NCBI GenBank assembly: GCA_002786025.1
Contig: NHNW01000114.1
Span: forward strand, 1 to 24,045
DNA length: 24,045 nucleotides
Origin: Zasmidium citrigriseum
Lineage: Eukaryota; Ascomycota; Dothideomycetes; Mycosphaerellales; Mycosphaerellaceae
Reading direction: 5' to 3'
The stretch's first letter is position 1; every line of letters starts with the position of its first letter. This document shows, piece by piece, positions 1 to 9,743 of the stretch. The notes under the pieces were generated by a model. That model made no database searches. It had not been told where the DNA came from and was given only the letters and a program-made list of their open reading frames with translations. The translations under genes and the position numbers were made by a program.

Positions 1-860
1 GTTCTATCTTAGCTCGTATTTACTAGAATACTAGACTCTCTAGATTAACTAGATTACTATAGTTAGGAATATCTTTATCCTAGTAGTAGAGGCCTTCGGG
101 GTAGCTATAGATATACGTTTTAGCTAGTAGATTATATCGAGTATTATAATAATTCTAAGCCTCTACGAACGATTTTACTACGTAGCGTAGAATAGGTATA
201 TAAATCGCGAGGAAGGTAACGCGGTTAGCTCGCTAGAACGAATCGTATCTACTATTATCTAGTATATAGGCGAATATATCTCTCTATTAATTTAGTACTA
301 TCTTCGCGAGCTCGCTATTCTAGTATTCTATAGTATTATTCCTCTTACTCGTTATATATATAAAATAGTCGTAAAAGTTAAGTAGTCTCTCTTTAAAGTC
401 CTCGCGGAGTTCGTAGTAAGCGTCTACTATTATTAGGGTCTCGACGCTATAATCTAATTAAAGGTATCTTAGCTAGTACTCTAAATAAGCGATTATAGTC
501 TAATATTAGTTTAACGTTAATAACTAGGTCTTCGCGATATTACCTATATAGGCCTAGATAATTAATCTTATATAGATATTAATATAGACGTATATCTAGA
601 ATCCGAAGAGTTCTCCCTTATAGTATATATCTATAGACTAGATCTCGTTCTTTCTATAGGCTCGAGGATAATAAGAATAAGAGCGTTCGCGAGGCTAGAG
701 GAGATAATAACGGATAAACGAAGTTATATAGATACTTCGCGCGATATAGTAGATATAATATCTAAAGTAAGATTAGTAGGTTATCTTCTATAGAGTATAA
801 GCGTTAGACTTATATCCTAATATATCCGTATCTTATCTAAATAAATTTCGTAATTCCCTA
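1..860. repeat. Left copy of the window-spanning direct repeat
   Basis: This block matches 23186-24045 base for base by eye, with the same offset of 23,185 at both ends and no gap. It runs off the left edge exactly as its partner runs off the right edge, so the match probably continues beyond the window. The two LTRs of the retrotransposon inside the unit differ at about 17 of 441 sites, so perfect identity here points to the same physical sequence read twice (circle or untrimmed overlap) or a very young tandem copy. It is not an LTR pair: no element ends coincide with it. The block itself is RIP-saturated and has coding-like stretches on the plus strand that I could not identify. Confidence 0.95.
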
Positions 861-1770
861 GTAGCTACTATTAAACTTCTAACCTAAAGTAATAAGATCG
901 CGTATTACCTTACGTATCTTAGCCTCTACTTCCTTAACTAGTTTAGGATCTAGGCGTTAATATATATCTAGCGCCTTCTAGAGTTCCTAGTATTAGTAGA
1001 GCGTAAGGTAGAATCCTACTATCTAGAGAGCTTTTATACTTCTTAGGTTACTAAATAAATACTAGTAAAAGAGGAAACGTATAGTATTATATAGCTAATC
1101 TTTATACTCTTTATTAACGTTTAGTAGTTTATTCTAGAAACGGTATCCCTAGAGTCGTATTCGCCGTCGTAGCGTACGCTCTTCTATATTAAGCTCGTAC
1201 TTAAGGAGAAGTCGTCTCCTAATCTAGGTATACCCTTATAGCCTCTTAATATATATAAGATATTCGATATATAGGCGAAAGGGGTTAATATTAACGTACT
1301 AGCCTCGTAGTATCGTACGAGCGTATACTTATAATATAAAATAGGCGAGTATATAGGGTAGAAAGTAAAGGTTCGTAGCTAGTATATAGGCTAAGCTTTA
1401 GTACTAGTATACTATAAGAAAGTCTATAGGTATTACTACTTACAATAAGAAACTACCTCGAATTACTCGTTCTAGACTAATAAAAATCGGGCTTACGCGT
1501 TATAGCTAATAATATTACTCTTTCGATAGTCTACTATCCTCTTTACGTTAAGATTTTTATATATATTACCTAAAAGTACTATAATAACCTTACTTTACGT
1601 AGCGACTATCCTTATTCTAATACGTTATATCTACTACGAGATATAGCTCGATACGACACCCTATAGTAACGTTAGTAATAGAGTACTTAATATTAATAGC
1701 TACTACTATACTAAGATAATAATTAAGAAAGAGAGTAAAAAGACGAATATAGATAGAAATCTAATCGCGA
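861..1770 (+). other. Unidentified RIP-damaged sequence, coding-like on plus strand
   Basis: No intact frame exists. One plus-strand frame (codons starting at 860, 863 and so on) has long stretches in which the only interruptions are TAA or TAG, as expected of old Gln or Trp codons, for example around 1140-1660. The same frame can be followed back across the left repeat block to about 22700 at the other end of the unit. I do not recognise a domain. TGA is rare everywhere because TG is depleted, so stop type alone cannot prove coding. A competing frame looks nearly as good in part of this stretch. Confidence 0.25.
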
Positions 1771-2268
1771 TAGCAAGGTTAGCTTTAACTAGAGGGGAAA
1801 TTAGGTACTAGCGTTAGAAAAAGTATCTTAAGGAGTTTTAGGGGCAATAAAAAAGTAGATAAAGTTTACCCTAGTATCTTAAGAAAATTATATATAAAGG
1901 CTAAGAGCGTTATAACCCCCTTACTTTAGGCGGCGATAGTAAGGTTAGCTTTAACTAGGAGGGAAATTAGAGACTAGCGTTAGAAAGAGTATTTCGAGGA
2001 GTCTAAGGAGTAATCGAATAGTAGATAAAGTTTACTCTAGTATCTTAAGAAAATTATATATAAAGGCTAAGAGCGTTATAACTCCCTTACTTCGAGCGGC
2101 GATAGTAAGGTTAGCTTTAACTAGGGGGGAAATTAGAGACTAGCGTTAGAAAGAGTATTTTAAGGAGTCTAAGGAGTAATTAAATAGTAGATAAAGTCTA
2201 CTCTAGTATCTCGAGAAAATTATATATAAAGGCGTAGAGTATTATAAGCTACTTACTTTAGGTAGTAA
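1771..2268. repeat. Tandem repeat, three copies of a 166-base unit
   Basis: Copies lie at 1771-1936, 1937-2102 and 2103-2268, each beginning tag(c/t)aaggttagctttaac and including the core ttatatataaaggc. A few bases after 2268 resemble the start of a fourth copy. The period is not a multiple of three, so it is unlikely to encode a repeated protein segment in one frame. Copies 2 and 3 differ mainly where one has CG and the other TA (for example tttcgagg against ttttaagg, and atcgaa against attaaa), the same pattern as between the LTRs. Confidence 0.9.
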
Positions 2269-2354
2269 TAGTAAAGACAATAGTACCTATTTAGCCCTTA
2301 TTCTAGTCTCGTAGGTACTATAAATAGATAAGAGCGAATCAAAAGCCTTATAGT

Positions 2355-3890
2355 TATATACTTAGTATAACGCGAACCTCTAGCCTAGCTAAATATATAC
2401 TTAGCGCGAATCGAACTTTTAGTCTATTTTATACCTAAGCCCCTATATCTTTAATACCTTTACGCTTTCTAAGCCTTTTCTTCTTTAATAGTAGTAAGAA
2501 GTATAAGACGAAACTTAGACGAGGCTACTATCTAATACCTTATCTACTAGTATAGGTACTACCCTTAATAAGAGCTAATATAGCTAGCGTATATACTATT
2601 CGACTCGCGTAGTTACTAGGAGTTAAATAGTAGTATTTTTAACGTTAATAATAGCTATTTAGGGCTCTATACGCTATAGCTCCGCTTAATAGTATTCTTA
2701 GCCTAGCTAGGCTTTCGTAGCCTTACTTAGAATATTAAAGATTCCTCGCTATTTCTCTTTAGTTAAAGAATAGAAGGAAGTAAGGAGGGGTATCTTATAT
2801 ACTCTCGTAGCTACGGAGTAACCCGTATATAGTCTAAGCTTCTAACAGCCTATATCTTTAGTAAATTAATAGTCTAACTCTATCTACTAATACTAGAGAA
2901 TTACTTTAAAGTAGCTAACGCTACTACGTCTATACGCGTATACTCGACTTATACTAGCCTTAGCCCTAAATACCCTTATAAGAGCTTAGTTCTACTACCG
3001 CTAAACGCGGGATTATTCTACGAGCTTAATAGTACTTTTTTTAACGATATACTTACGTATACTAGGCTCGTATATAGCGGCGTATAAGTATAGAAAGTAC
3101 GGACCTCTAGCTAGCTAGCGCTCGCTCTCCTTAGTAGTAGCCTTCTTCGCTAGCTTCTTCTTCTTCTTCGTTATAAGAAGTAGAAGATTAAGGAGTATAC
3201 CGTACTAGCTACTTAGTACTAGCGTACGCTAGACTCTATAACTACCTCTACCTCGAAAGTAATAATACGCGTAAGGTCTTAACGCTATCTAACTCGTATA
3301 AGAACCCTTAATACGATAGTAATCTTTTTAACGCCTTACGATTACTTTTAAGGCCCTTAAAGCTCTTATCTTACGTATAGACTAGCGCTACTAGCGCTAT
3401 TATCTTCCGCTACCTCTTATAGGCGCTTAACCTTCTTAAATCTCCTAGGTTATCGAAGAAGAGCGTTAAAAGCTCCTTTAGAAAGTATTTTATTTACTTA
3501 CTAGCTACTAAGCTAAGCCCTAATCGATCTAGGAACTCTCGCGCGTACTACGCGAAGATTTATACCTACTACGAGTATATTTTTCTACGCTCTACTTATA
3601 ACGTAACTACCTAACTAATACTCTAATACTAACTATATAGCCTTATTATCCCTAAGGCTAAATTTAATATATACTTAGCGCGAATCGACCTTCTAGCCTA
3701 GCTAAAATATATACTTAGCGTAAGAGCTAACCCTACTATTATTATTAACGTATTAGGCGTATCTAGAAGCTATCCTATCTTATATTTAGTATATACTTTA
3801 ACGCTATTGCGAACTAAAAGCTCTATAGATATATACTTAGCGTAAACTAAACCTCTAGCCTAGCTAATATATACTTAGCGCGAGTCGAAA
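2355..3890. repeat. Dispersed motif, five or more copies around atatatacttagcg
   Basis: The core atatatacttagcgcga, often followed by atcga, occurs at 2393-2415, 3667-3690, 3707-3720, about 3829-3842 and 3867-3890, with a more diverged copy near 2355. Copies are linked by a second shared stretch, cctctagcctagcta or close variants, at about 2377, 3691 and 3851, so the unit is about 40 bases where two copies are adjacent (3667-3706). The intervening 1.2 kb (about 2420-3660) has no copy. Outside the motif I see no recognisable gene in 2269-4514, only a CTT run near 3155 and an ATT run near 4203. The role of the motif is unknown. Confidence 0.8.
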
Positions 3891-4514
3891 TTAACTAAAG
3901 ATATAGATCTAATTATTATAGCTACTAAAGATACCTTAGTTAAGTAGGCCGCTAGTAATATCTTTAAGAATATCCCCGAGTTATTAGCGTCTTAAAAACG
4001 GATAGTAAGAGCGTCGTCCTTATAGCCCTTATTAGTAATATCTCCCTAAGCTACCTTATTCGTAGAGTCGTTAGTAGTAGCTTACTTTATAGGTAGAGTA
4101 GTTATCGAGTATAGAGCTACGACTACGTACTCGTCCTTATCCTTAGTATCCTAGATAGATTTCTTATCTTCCTTCTTCTTAGGCTCTTAGACGGACTTCT
4201 TCTTATTATTATTATTATTAGTAGAGGTCTTATCTACTCTATTAGGCTCTTCGACGCCCTTCTTTCGTAAGGAGGACTAGCGGGTAATATTAAAGATAGC
4301 GGCTATAACGTAGGTATTAAAGTTAGCCGCGATATTAGCGTTAATAGAGCGTAGGATAGTAAGCGTATATATAGCGATATTTCTAAGGTTACCTCGTTAC
4401 CCTAATTAACCTCCTAGACGCGTAGATTCTACCTCGCTATATTTCTAATAGTATAAGGCCTCCTCTATATCCTAATATATTATTAAAGGCTCGTAGTATA
4501 TAAAGCTCTTAGAT

Positions 4515-4711
4515 TTAGCGCTAAAGCCGTCTTTTTAGGCAGTATCGTATTATAGTATCTAGTAGACTTAAGCGCTATTATAGTTAGGGTTACCTCTAGA
4601 CTTAAGCGCTACTATAGTTAGTAGTACCTTATTACCCTTAGCGCTATAGCCGCCTTTTTAGGCGGTATTATATCGTTAGTATCTAGTAGACTTAAGCGCT
4701 ACTATAGTTAC
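4515..4711. repeat. Duplicated block with a GC-rich hairpin and a triplicated 24-mer
   Basis: A block starting ttagcgcta at 4515 recurs at 4638, a spacing of 123-124 bases. Each copy carries a hairpin of the form gccg(c/t)c, a short T-rich loop, and ggc(g/a)g. In the right copy the stem gccgcc/ggcgg(t) is nearly perfect; in the left copy RIP-type changes weaken both arms. Each is followed by the 24-base motif agacttaagcgct(a)(c/t)tatagtta, which occurs three times (4564, 4598, 4688). A bacterial-style terminator is not expected in fungal DNA, so I give it no function. Confidence 0.8.
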
Positions 4712-4890
4712 GTAGGTGTCTAGTAGACTAATCTATTGCTAAATAAATAATACCTCGCTATATATCTTACGTATAAGCTACGACCTTATTATATATATTA
4801 TAGTATAAACGACGCGCGCCTATATCTACGTCCTAAGAGCGCGACCCTCTTATACTCTATTTACTCGAGACTACGTATATTCGACGCTAA
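4712..4890. other. Short spacer with no recognisable feature
   Basis: Between the duplicated hairpin block and the coding-like stretch that follows I see only RIP-degraded sequence with many TA steps. It holds one of the rare surviving TG dinucleotides (near 4706) and one TTGC (near 4735). Confidence 0.4.
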
Positions 4891-6430
4891 TACGTAAGCT
4901 ACGCCTTTACTCTTAAAGATTTACTCTATCTACGCTACTTCCTACCCTATACTCTAATTGCTACTAAGCTAAAGCGACTTTATTTACGCCTTTTAGAAGA
5001 TTACTATAAGATATATAACCTAGGAAGCGCTCGCTTATTTAAATATAGCCTTCTACTATAAGATCGAGGCGGCGCTATAACTATTAGTCTCGATATACGC
5101 CCTTTATAGATATAGTCGCTCTCTACTATCTAATAAGCGGACTCGCTACTACGAGGTATATTAGAAACTATTAGAGCTAGATCTACTCTATCCTCGCTAG
5201 GTCTTTATTAACGCCCTAGTCCTATATCTTTACTACAACTATACGAGCGATATTCCTAATTCTATAAGCGATCGTCTAATTATAACTCTAATTAGCTAGC
5301 TATAGGTACGTAAATACCTAAGGGAGTTAGCCTACTACTATTTAGAATACTAACGAGCTTATAGCCCTTAAAGCCGCGCTACCTACGAAGCGTCGCCCTA
5401 GTAGAGAACTATAATATCTATCTCTAGGCTATTATATATAATAGTAATAGTATCCGCCTATATAAGACCTACTATAGCGTAGTCTATTAGTACTATATAC
5501 GCGATCGAATTAGGCGCCTTAACGACGAGTTTAACGCTAACGTATTACTAGAGATAAGCGAAACGTAAGTTATAACGATTAATATATTATATATTTACTA
5601 CTAAGCTATTATCGAGAGGTAGGAGTAGACTATATAAGACCTAGAGATAGTATTTCGAGCTCTAAAGAGGTACTACGAATAACGAGCGGTTAAGGCGGCG
5701 TAAGATTAGAAGAGAGCGACTAAGGCGGTAGAGAAATAGGTAGAGAATCTAGACTAGGCTACTAGGTAGGTATAAGAGTATAGCGTAAATCGGCTAGACG
5801 ACTTTTAGTTACTTTAAGGTCGAATCGTATATAAGTAGGGATTAGACTACCTTCCTTATCTATAATATTAGCTAGAGAGTTCGATTAGAAACGTAGGTAT
5901 ATCCTTACTAGAAATAAAGTAGTCTCTTAAGTAGAGAGCCTAGAATAATCGAGCTATAGATTATATCTATTATCTATCTAGCTATATCCTAGCCTAAAAT
6001 TTATCTATATACTATAACCGCTTATAGTCTAGATAGCTACGACTAATATACTATAGTCCCTCTATTTACGAGTTAGTCTACTTATTTAGCTTCTTAAACC
6101 CTAAGAACCTCGGATCGAGAAGCCGTCCGTTTTAGTCCTAGTTACTCGTATCTATAGGATTAGTAGGTCTTCCTATAATCCTCTCTACCTATACTATCGT
6201 CGCGGATATATATAGGTCCTTATCTTTAAGCTCTACGCCTATATTACTAATCTAGACCTTCGTTAGTACTAGCGAGGTCTACTTCTATCTCTCTTCGATA
6301 AAGACTCGAATCCGCTATATTTAAACGTCCTTTATCCGCTTAAGATCCCTACGCTTAATATCTTCGTTATAATCTATTACTATCTAAATCGTCTTATTAT
6401 TCTAGTCTCTTACTATAGCTAGGCTCTATA
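4891..6430 (+). pseudogene. RIP-killed coding-like stretch with a coiled-coil segment, unidentified
   Basis: In the plus frame with codons starting at 4891 about 500 codons can be read, interrupted only by TAA and TAG of the kind made from Gln and Trp codons. The most convincing part is about 5500-6130. Around 5653-5808 it is rich in Lys, Glu, Arg, Ala and old Gln codons spaced like a coiled coil (RALKRYYE, then RAVKAA, then KRATKAVEK separated by stops). It is followed by a Leu- and Tyr-rich part, where Tyr probably replaces His or Cys. Between about 5020 and 5420 the +1-shifted frame looks equally good (it reads FYYKIEAAL), so an old intron, an indel or a misreading is possible. I recognise no family. 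The stretch lies in the CpG-richer part of the unit, upstream of the retrotransposon insertion and in the opposite direction to it. Confidence 0.35.
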
Positions 6431-7546
6431 TATACTAAGTATTAACCGTCGACTATTAATCTATTTACTAGGGATTCTTAAAGCTATTAATAAACCGCTC
6501 TACGCTAGTATTTATAAAGGCCGTTATATTACTAACGTAAGAAGAAGGCTATAAATCTACTACTCCTACTCGTACTTTACTACGCCCGCTATAGCCGCTA
6601 GTTAGCTCCCTATCTAGTCTTATAATAAAATCTCGCTAGTTAGCTACTTACTTAAAGCCTATCTACTCGTTACGTTAATTTAAGGTAGCGTATATAAACG
6701 GCTAGGGATATACTTAGATAGCGTTATTAGTAAAGGCCGTATTAGTAGTAGTCTAGAGGCTACCTAACTAAGCTATTATATTAGGCGTACGATACGACGC
6801 TAGCGTTAGTCGACTCTACGGAGTAACGAAGGATATCTTAGCGCCTATCTTAGGGAGTAGTAATATAAGATATTAATAGAAGGCTTTCTTAGAGTAGTAT
6901 CTACTTAATAGTAGCTTAATTATAAGTAGTTTTAATCGATTAAGAGTAGTTTTAATTAATTAAGAGTAGTATTATTAATTAGGTAACTATAGTATACTAG
7001 TAAAATACTTAAGGCGACGATAGCGCTCCTAGTACGTAACCTACTAGTTATTAATAATATAGATAGGTAGGAACGACTCTACTACTAATAGGGTAGGAGC
7101 GAGTTACTATTACTAGAATTGCCCTATAGTATATAGGATCTCGCTCTCTCTTATAGAAGGACGAGTAAGGATAAGCTATAAAAAGGTAGAGTAGGATAGG
7201 TATTTATCTATATAGATTAGGTATATCTATACTTTCTTATCGCGCCTATTATAGCGAGTTATATAACTATACTAGTTAAGCTTAAAGCCCGCTTCTTCCC
7301 TTACTATTCTTATAGCGACGCTACTACTACTACTATAATTACTACTAGGCTACCTTTACTCTCCTATACGCTACGTACTACTTCTTTATAATACCCTCCT
7401 ATCTTTACTATATCCGCTATAACTAGCTTAAATAATACTATACTAATTATCGAGCTTAGCGCTACGCTATAGAAGTTAATAGAGTAAAATACCCGCCATT
7501 AATTTTAATATATAATCGCTAATATAAGTATAGTAATAACTAAGAT
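6431..7546. other. Unassigned RIP-degraded sequence
   Basis: No frame stands out for the whole length. A plus-strand frame around 6250-6910 reads through many codons with only RIP-type stops (it contains INKPLYASIYKGRY near 6485), which overlaps the end of the previous coding-like stretch in another frame. This shows how ambiguous frame choice is here. The 20-base repeats at 6926-6985 are listed separately. From 7000 to 7546 I see only short TAC/CTA-rich runs, for example near 7320. Confidence 0.3.
6926..6985. repeat. Three tandem copies of a 20-base palindromic unit
   Basis: The unit gtagttttaatcgattaaga (6926) is followed by a copy with ttaattaattaa in place of ttaatcgattaa (6946) and by a more diverged third copy (6966). 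The core is a perfect palindrome in both of the first two copies, which differ by one CG-to-TA exchange in the centre. The third copy has gtagtattattaattaggta. Confidence 0.8.
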
Positions 7547-8165
7547 AAGCTAGAAGTTATAGAAGCTAATGCTATTCGAGAGGAACTCGGCGTAATAGGT
7601 ACCTAGTCTAAAGATAATACGAGGTTTAAGCCCTCTAGCCGTATAGCGACTTTAGTTAATAATAGCGAGATTATTAAATCGCTATCGTAACGCCCGCGTT
7701 AGAAGTTACTATTATAGCGCTCTACTCGTTCTATTCTTATAGAGCTTAAAAGAAGGTATAGTATACCTACGAGTTAGACTAACCTAGAGAGCTTAATCTA
7801 TTTAGTACTATCTAGTCTAGTTCGTAAAGGAGAGGCTAGTATTAAGGATAATAGAGAGTTAGAAGTCGAAACGTAACTAGGTAGTAAGAGTAAGGAACGT
7901 CTAGGTCTATTATTACTATCTCCGCCGTTATTACTATCGCTATCCCTACTACTACTACGCCTACTACTAGCTTTGTCTACTATCCCTCGATCTAAGCTAG
8001 TAGGTCTAATACCGAAAAAGCGTAGGCTAAAGCCTAGGAGTACTAATATAAATATAGTTATTTGCTAGCTAGAAGACTTAGAAGCGTACTACGCTTATTT
8101 ATACGTTAAAGACGTAAGTCTATTCCGCTTCCCTTCCTCTTACCTTCTATCTAATATCGAATAAA
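7547..8165 (+). pseudogene. RIP-killed coding-like stretch, unidentified
   Basis: From 7547 a plus-strand frame runs about 200 codons with few stops, all TAA or TAG. It starts with a charged part (EANAIREELGV), continues through Lys/Arg/Ser-rich and Leu-rich stretches, and ends with a part reading LEDLEAYYAYLYVKD near 8075-8120. The low stop density and mixed composition suggest former coding sequence. I recognise no motif. The polyleucine run around 7915-7975 comes from CTA repeats and may be low-complexity DNA rather than a membrane segment. Confidence 0.3.
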
Positions 8166-8912
8166 ATAGTAATAGTAGAAAGTATAGCTAGATCGCTAGC
8201 GTAACCTCTTATATATAGGCTAAATCGAAGAGATAGACTTTAGCTAGTAGTAGGCGTTAGGCTATAGTTACTATATCGAGAATAGGTATAAGTATAAAGA
8301 GTATATAATAGCTAGTAAGGCTAGGTTTAAGAGTTAACGGTATAGTCGCTACCTCTATTATCGTTATAAGTACGTCTAGATAGTATATCTTAATAGCTAC
8401 TTTCTTCTTTTACTACTTTCTCGCTATACTATAGCTTTAAGTACCCCTTAGCCTATTGTATAATTACTTATCGTAACCCTAATCCTACTCGTATACGTTC
8501 CTTAGCGTACGATAGGCGATACCTACTATTTACTCGTTCCGTAGGAATATTATCCTTCGTTTCGAGACTTAGGGTAGTACTAATAGTAGATATTAATTAG
8601 ATTTCTAATTTAGTAATAGTTTCTATACTTAAAACGGCGTTAGTAACGATTCTCTACGCGAATCGTATCGGATTAAGCTTAAACTTTATAGATATTCTTC
8701 GACCTATTATCTAACTTAGTATAGCGAGTTTTAGATAGTAATAGCTTAATTCGAGATATCTCCTCTATAGAACGCTTATCTAAAGCATAAATCCTATAGG
8801 TTTTTTACTCTAAGTACTATAACCCTAGTATACTATATATTACCTTAGTATACGAGGACTTACTTATTATAGCTAAAAATAGTAGTAATAAGTAAGTAAT
8901 CGTATAGAGTAC
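8166..8912. other. Left flank of the retrotransposon, no recognisable gene
   Basis: This stretch leads up to the left LTR. All three plus frames are partly readable and none is clearly better. It still has many CG dinucleotides (for example near 8640-8760), unlike the retrotransposon interior. The five bases before the LTR are agtac (8908-8912). Confidence 0.4.
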
Positions 8913-9353
8913 TATAGGAGGGCAATACTAACTATATAATAGTAATCTTGTTCCCTTACTAGCTATAAGGCCTAAGATACTTCTAGATCCTTCTATAAAG
9001 GAGGAGTATCGATAGCCTCGTTAAAGGAAGGAATTAAATAAGGGGTAATAAGAGAAGTTTAAGGCTCGCTAAGACTAAAGTAAGGAAATAAGGTAAGGTA
9101 GTTAAGGTAGAAAATAAGGCTTAAATAAGGGATAATATAAGGCTCTTAATTTAAGAGGGTTAAAATTATAATCTTTTTCTCGTAGAACGCTTTAATTCGA
9201 ATTTAGTATATAGTATATGTTATAAAAGAGTCTATTACTTACCTATAAGAGATCTTATCTTAAACCCCTTACTATAAGGTAATAGGCTACTTCCCTAGAT
9301 TAGAATTAGGCTAGGAACCCCTAAGTTAAAGGAAGTAATATTACTTGCTAATA
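8913..9353 (-). repeat. 3' LTR (left copy)
   Basis: It aligns without gaps to 21360-21800. About 17 sites differ; most are RIP-related: CG against TA at four places, CA or TG kept here against TA in the partner near 8923, 8950 and 9217, and one site where this copy has TG and the partner has CG (near 9346). The ends are tata...aata on the plus strand. TATA-like strings are abundant everywhere after RIP, so I call no promoter. Confidence 0.93.
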
Positions 9354-9362
9354 TCTCTACCC
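9354..9362 (-). promoter_or_regulatory. Candidate polypurine tract next to the 3' LTR
   Basis: Reading the minus strand into the 3' LTR, the last bases are agggtagaga, immediately followed by the LTR start tattagc. A purine-rich run in this place is the usual primer site for plus-strand DNA synthesis in LTR retrotransposons. The single T may be original or a mutation. Its position supports the minus orientation of the element; the identification rests on position and composition only. Confidence 0.45.
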
Positions 9363-9717
9363 TATCTTAGGTATCTATCCCTTAGATACCTCCTTTCCTA
9401 CGTACGAAGGTAACTACCTATAGTAGCTACTACTAGTATTTCCCGCTCGCGCTCGCGCTAGCGTAGTATAAGAGGTATCTAAACTTCTATTCTAAACCTT
9501 TTCTTCTTCCCTACTAGACGATAAAATAGTATCGCTATACTACTAGAGAGTAGTCGTAAGCGTACTAACGGATTATTATATTAATAGAGCTACTATAGTT
9601 CCTAGGATCTAGAGATTCCTTATACTAGGTAATAAACTAAAAAGCAATCGTATCGTGAATTTTTAACCTATAGCCTATAAAAAATAAATAAAATCTCTAT
9701 TAAATCCCTAATTAATA
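9354..9717 (-). other. Retrotransposon 3' untranslated region
   Basis: This lies between the end of the third coding frame (hairpin at 9718) and the 3' LTR. No coding frame continues into it. It holds a small GC-rich island, cgctcgcgctcgcgctagcg at 9444-9463, striking in such AT-rich DNA; it has no CA or TG and so offers RIP no target. Two short copies of a cctata(g) string near 9667-9680 resemble the centre of the junction hairpins. Confidence 0.5.
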
Positions 9718-9743
9718 ATTTCCTAGCCTATAGGCTAATAAAC
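9718..9743 (-). repeat. Junction hairpin 4, after the third coding frame
   Basis: On the plus strand it has the core tttcctagcctataggctaa, with arms agcc/ggct around tata, and extends to taataaac. It is identical over 25 bases to the copies at 17325 and 13064. It marks the 3' end of the third coding frame, about 360 bases before the 3' LTR. Confidence 0.85.

Noticed and set aside
2393..2420. tRNA gene on the minus strand from a B-box-like gttcgattc string
   Set aside because: No matching A box, acceptor stem or anticodon arm could be assembled around it, and the string recurs as part of a dispersed motif.
4649..4670. Hairpin followed by a T-rich stretch as a bacterial intrinsic terminator
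   Set aside because: The T run is in the loop, not after the stem, and the RIP signature and LTR retrotransposon place this DNA in a filamentous fungus.
1..8912. Telomere-linked RecQ-like helicase, or a tyrosine recombinase of a giant mobile element, in the coding-like plus-strand stretches
   Set aside because: I looked for helicase motifs and for a recombinase-like pattern and could not place any conserved motif. Several frames are readable at once, so a name would be unsupported.
8913..9353. TATA boxes inside the LTRs
   Set aside because: TATA-like strings occur at very high density all over the window after RIP, so the match carries no information.
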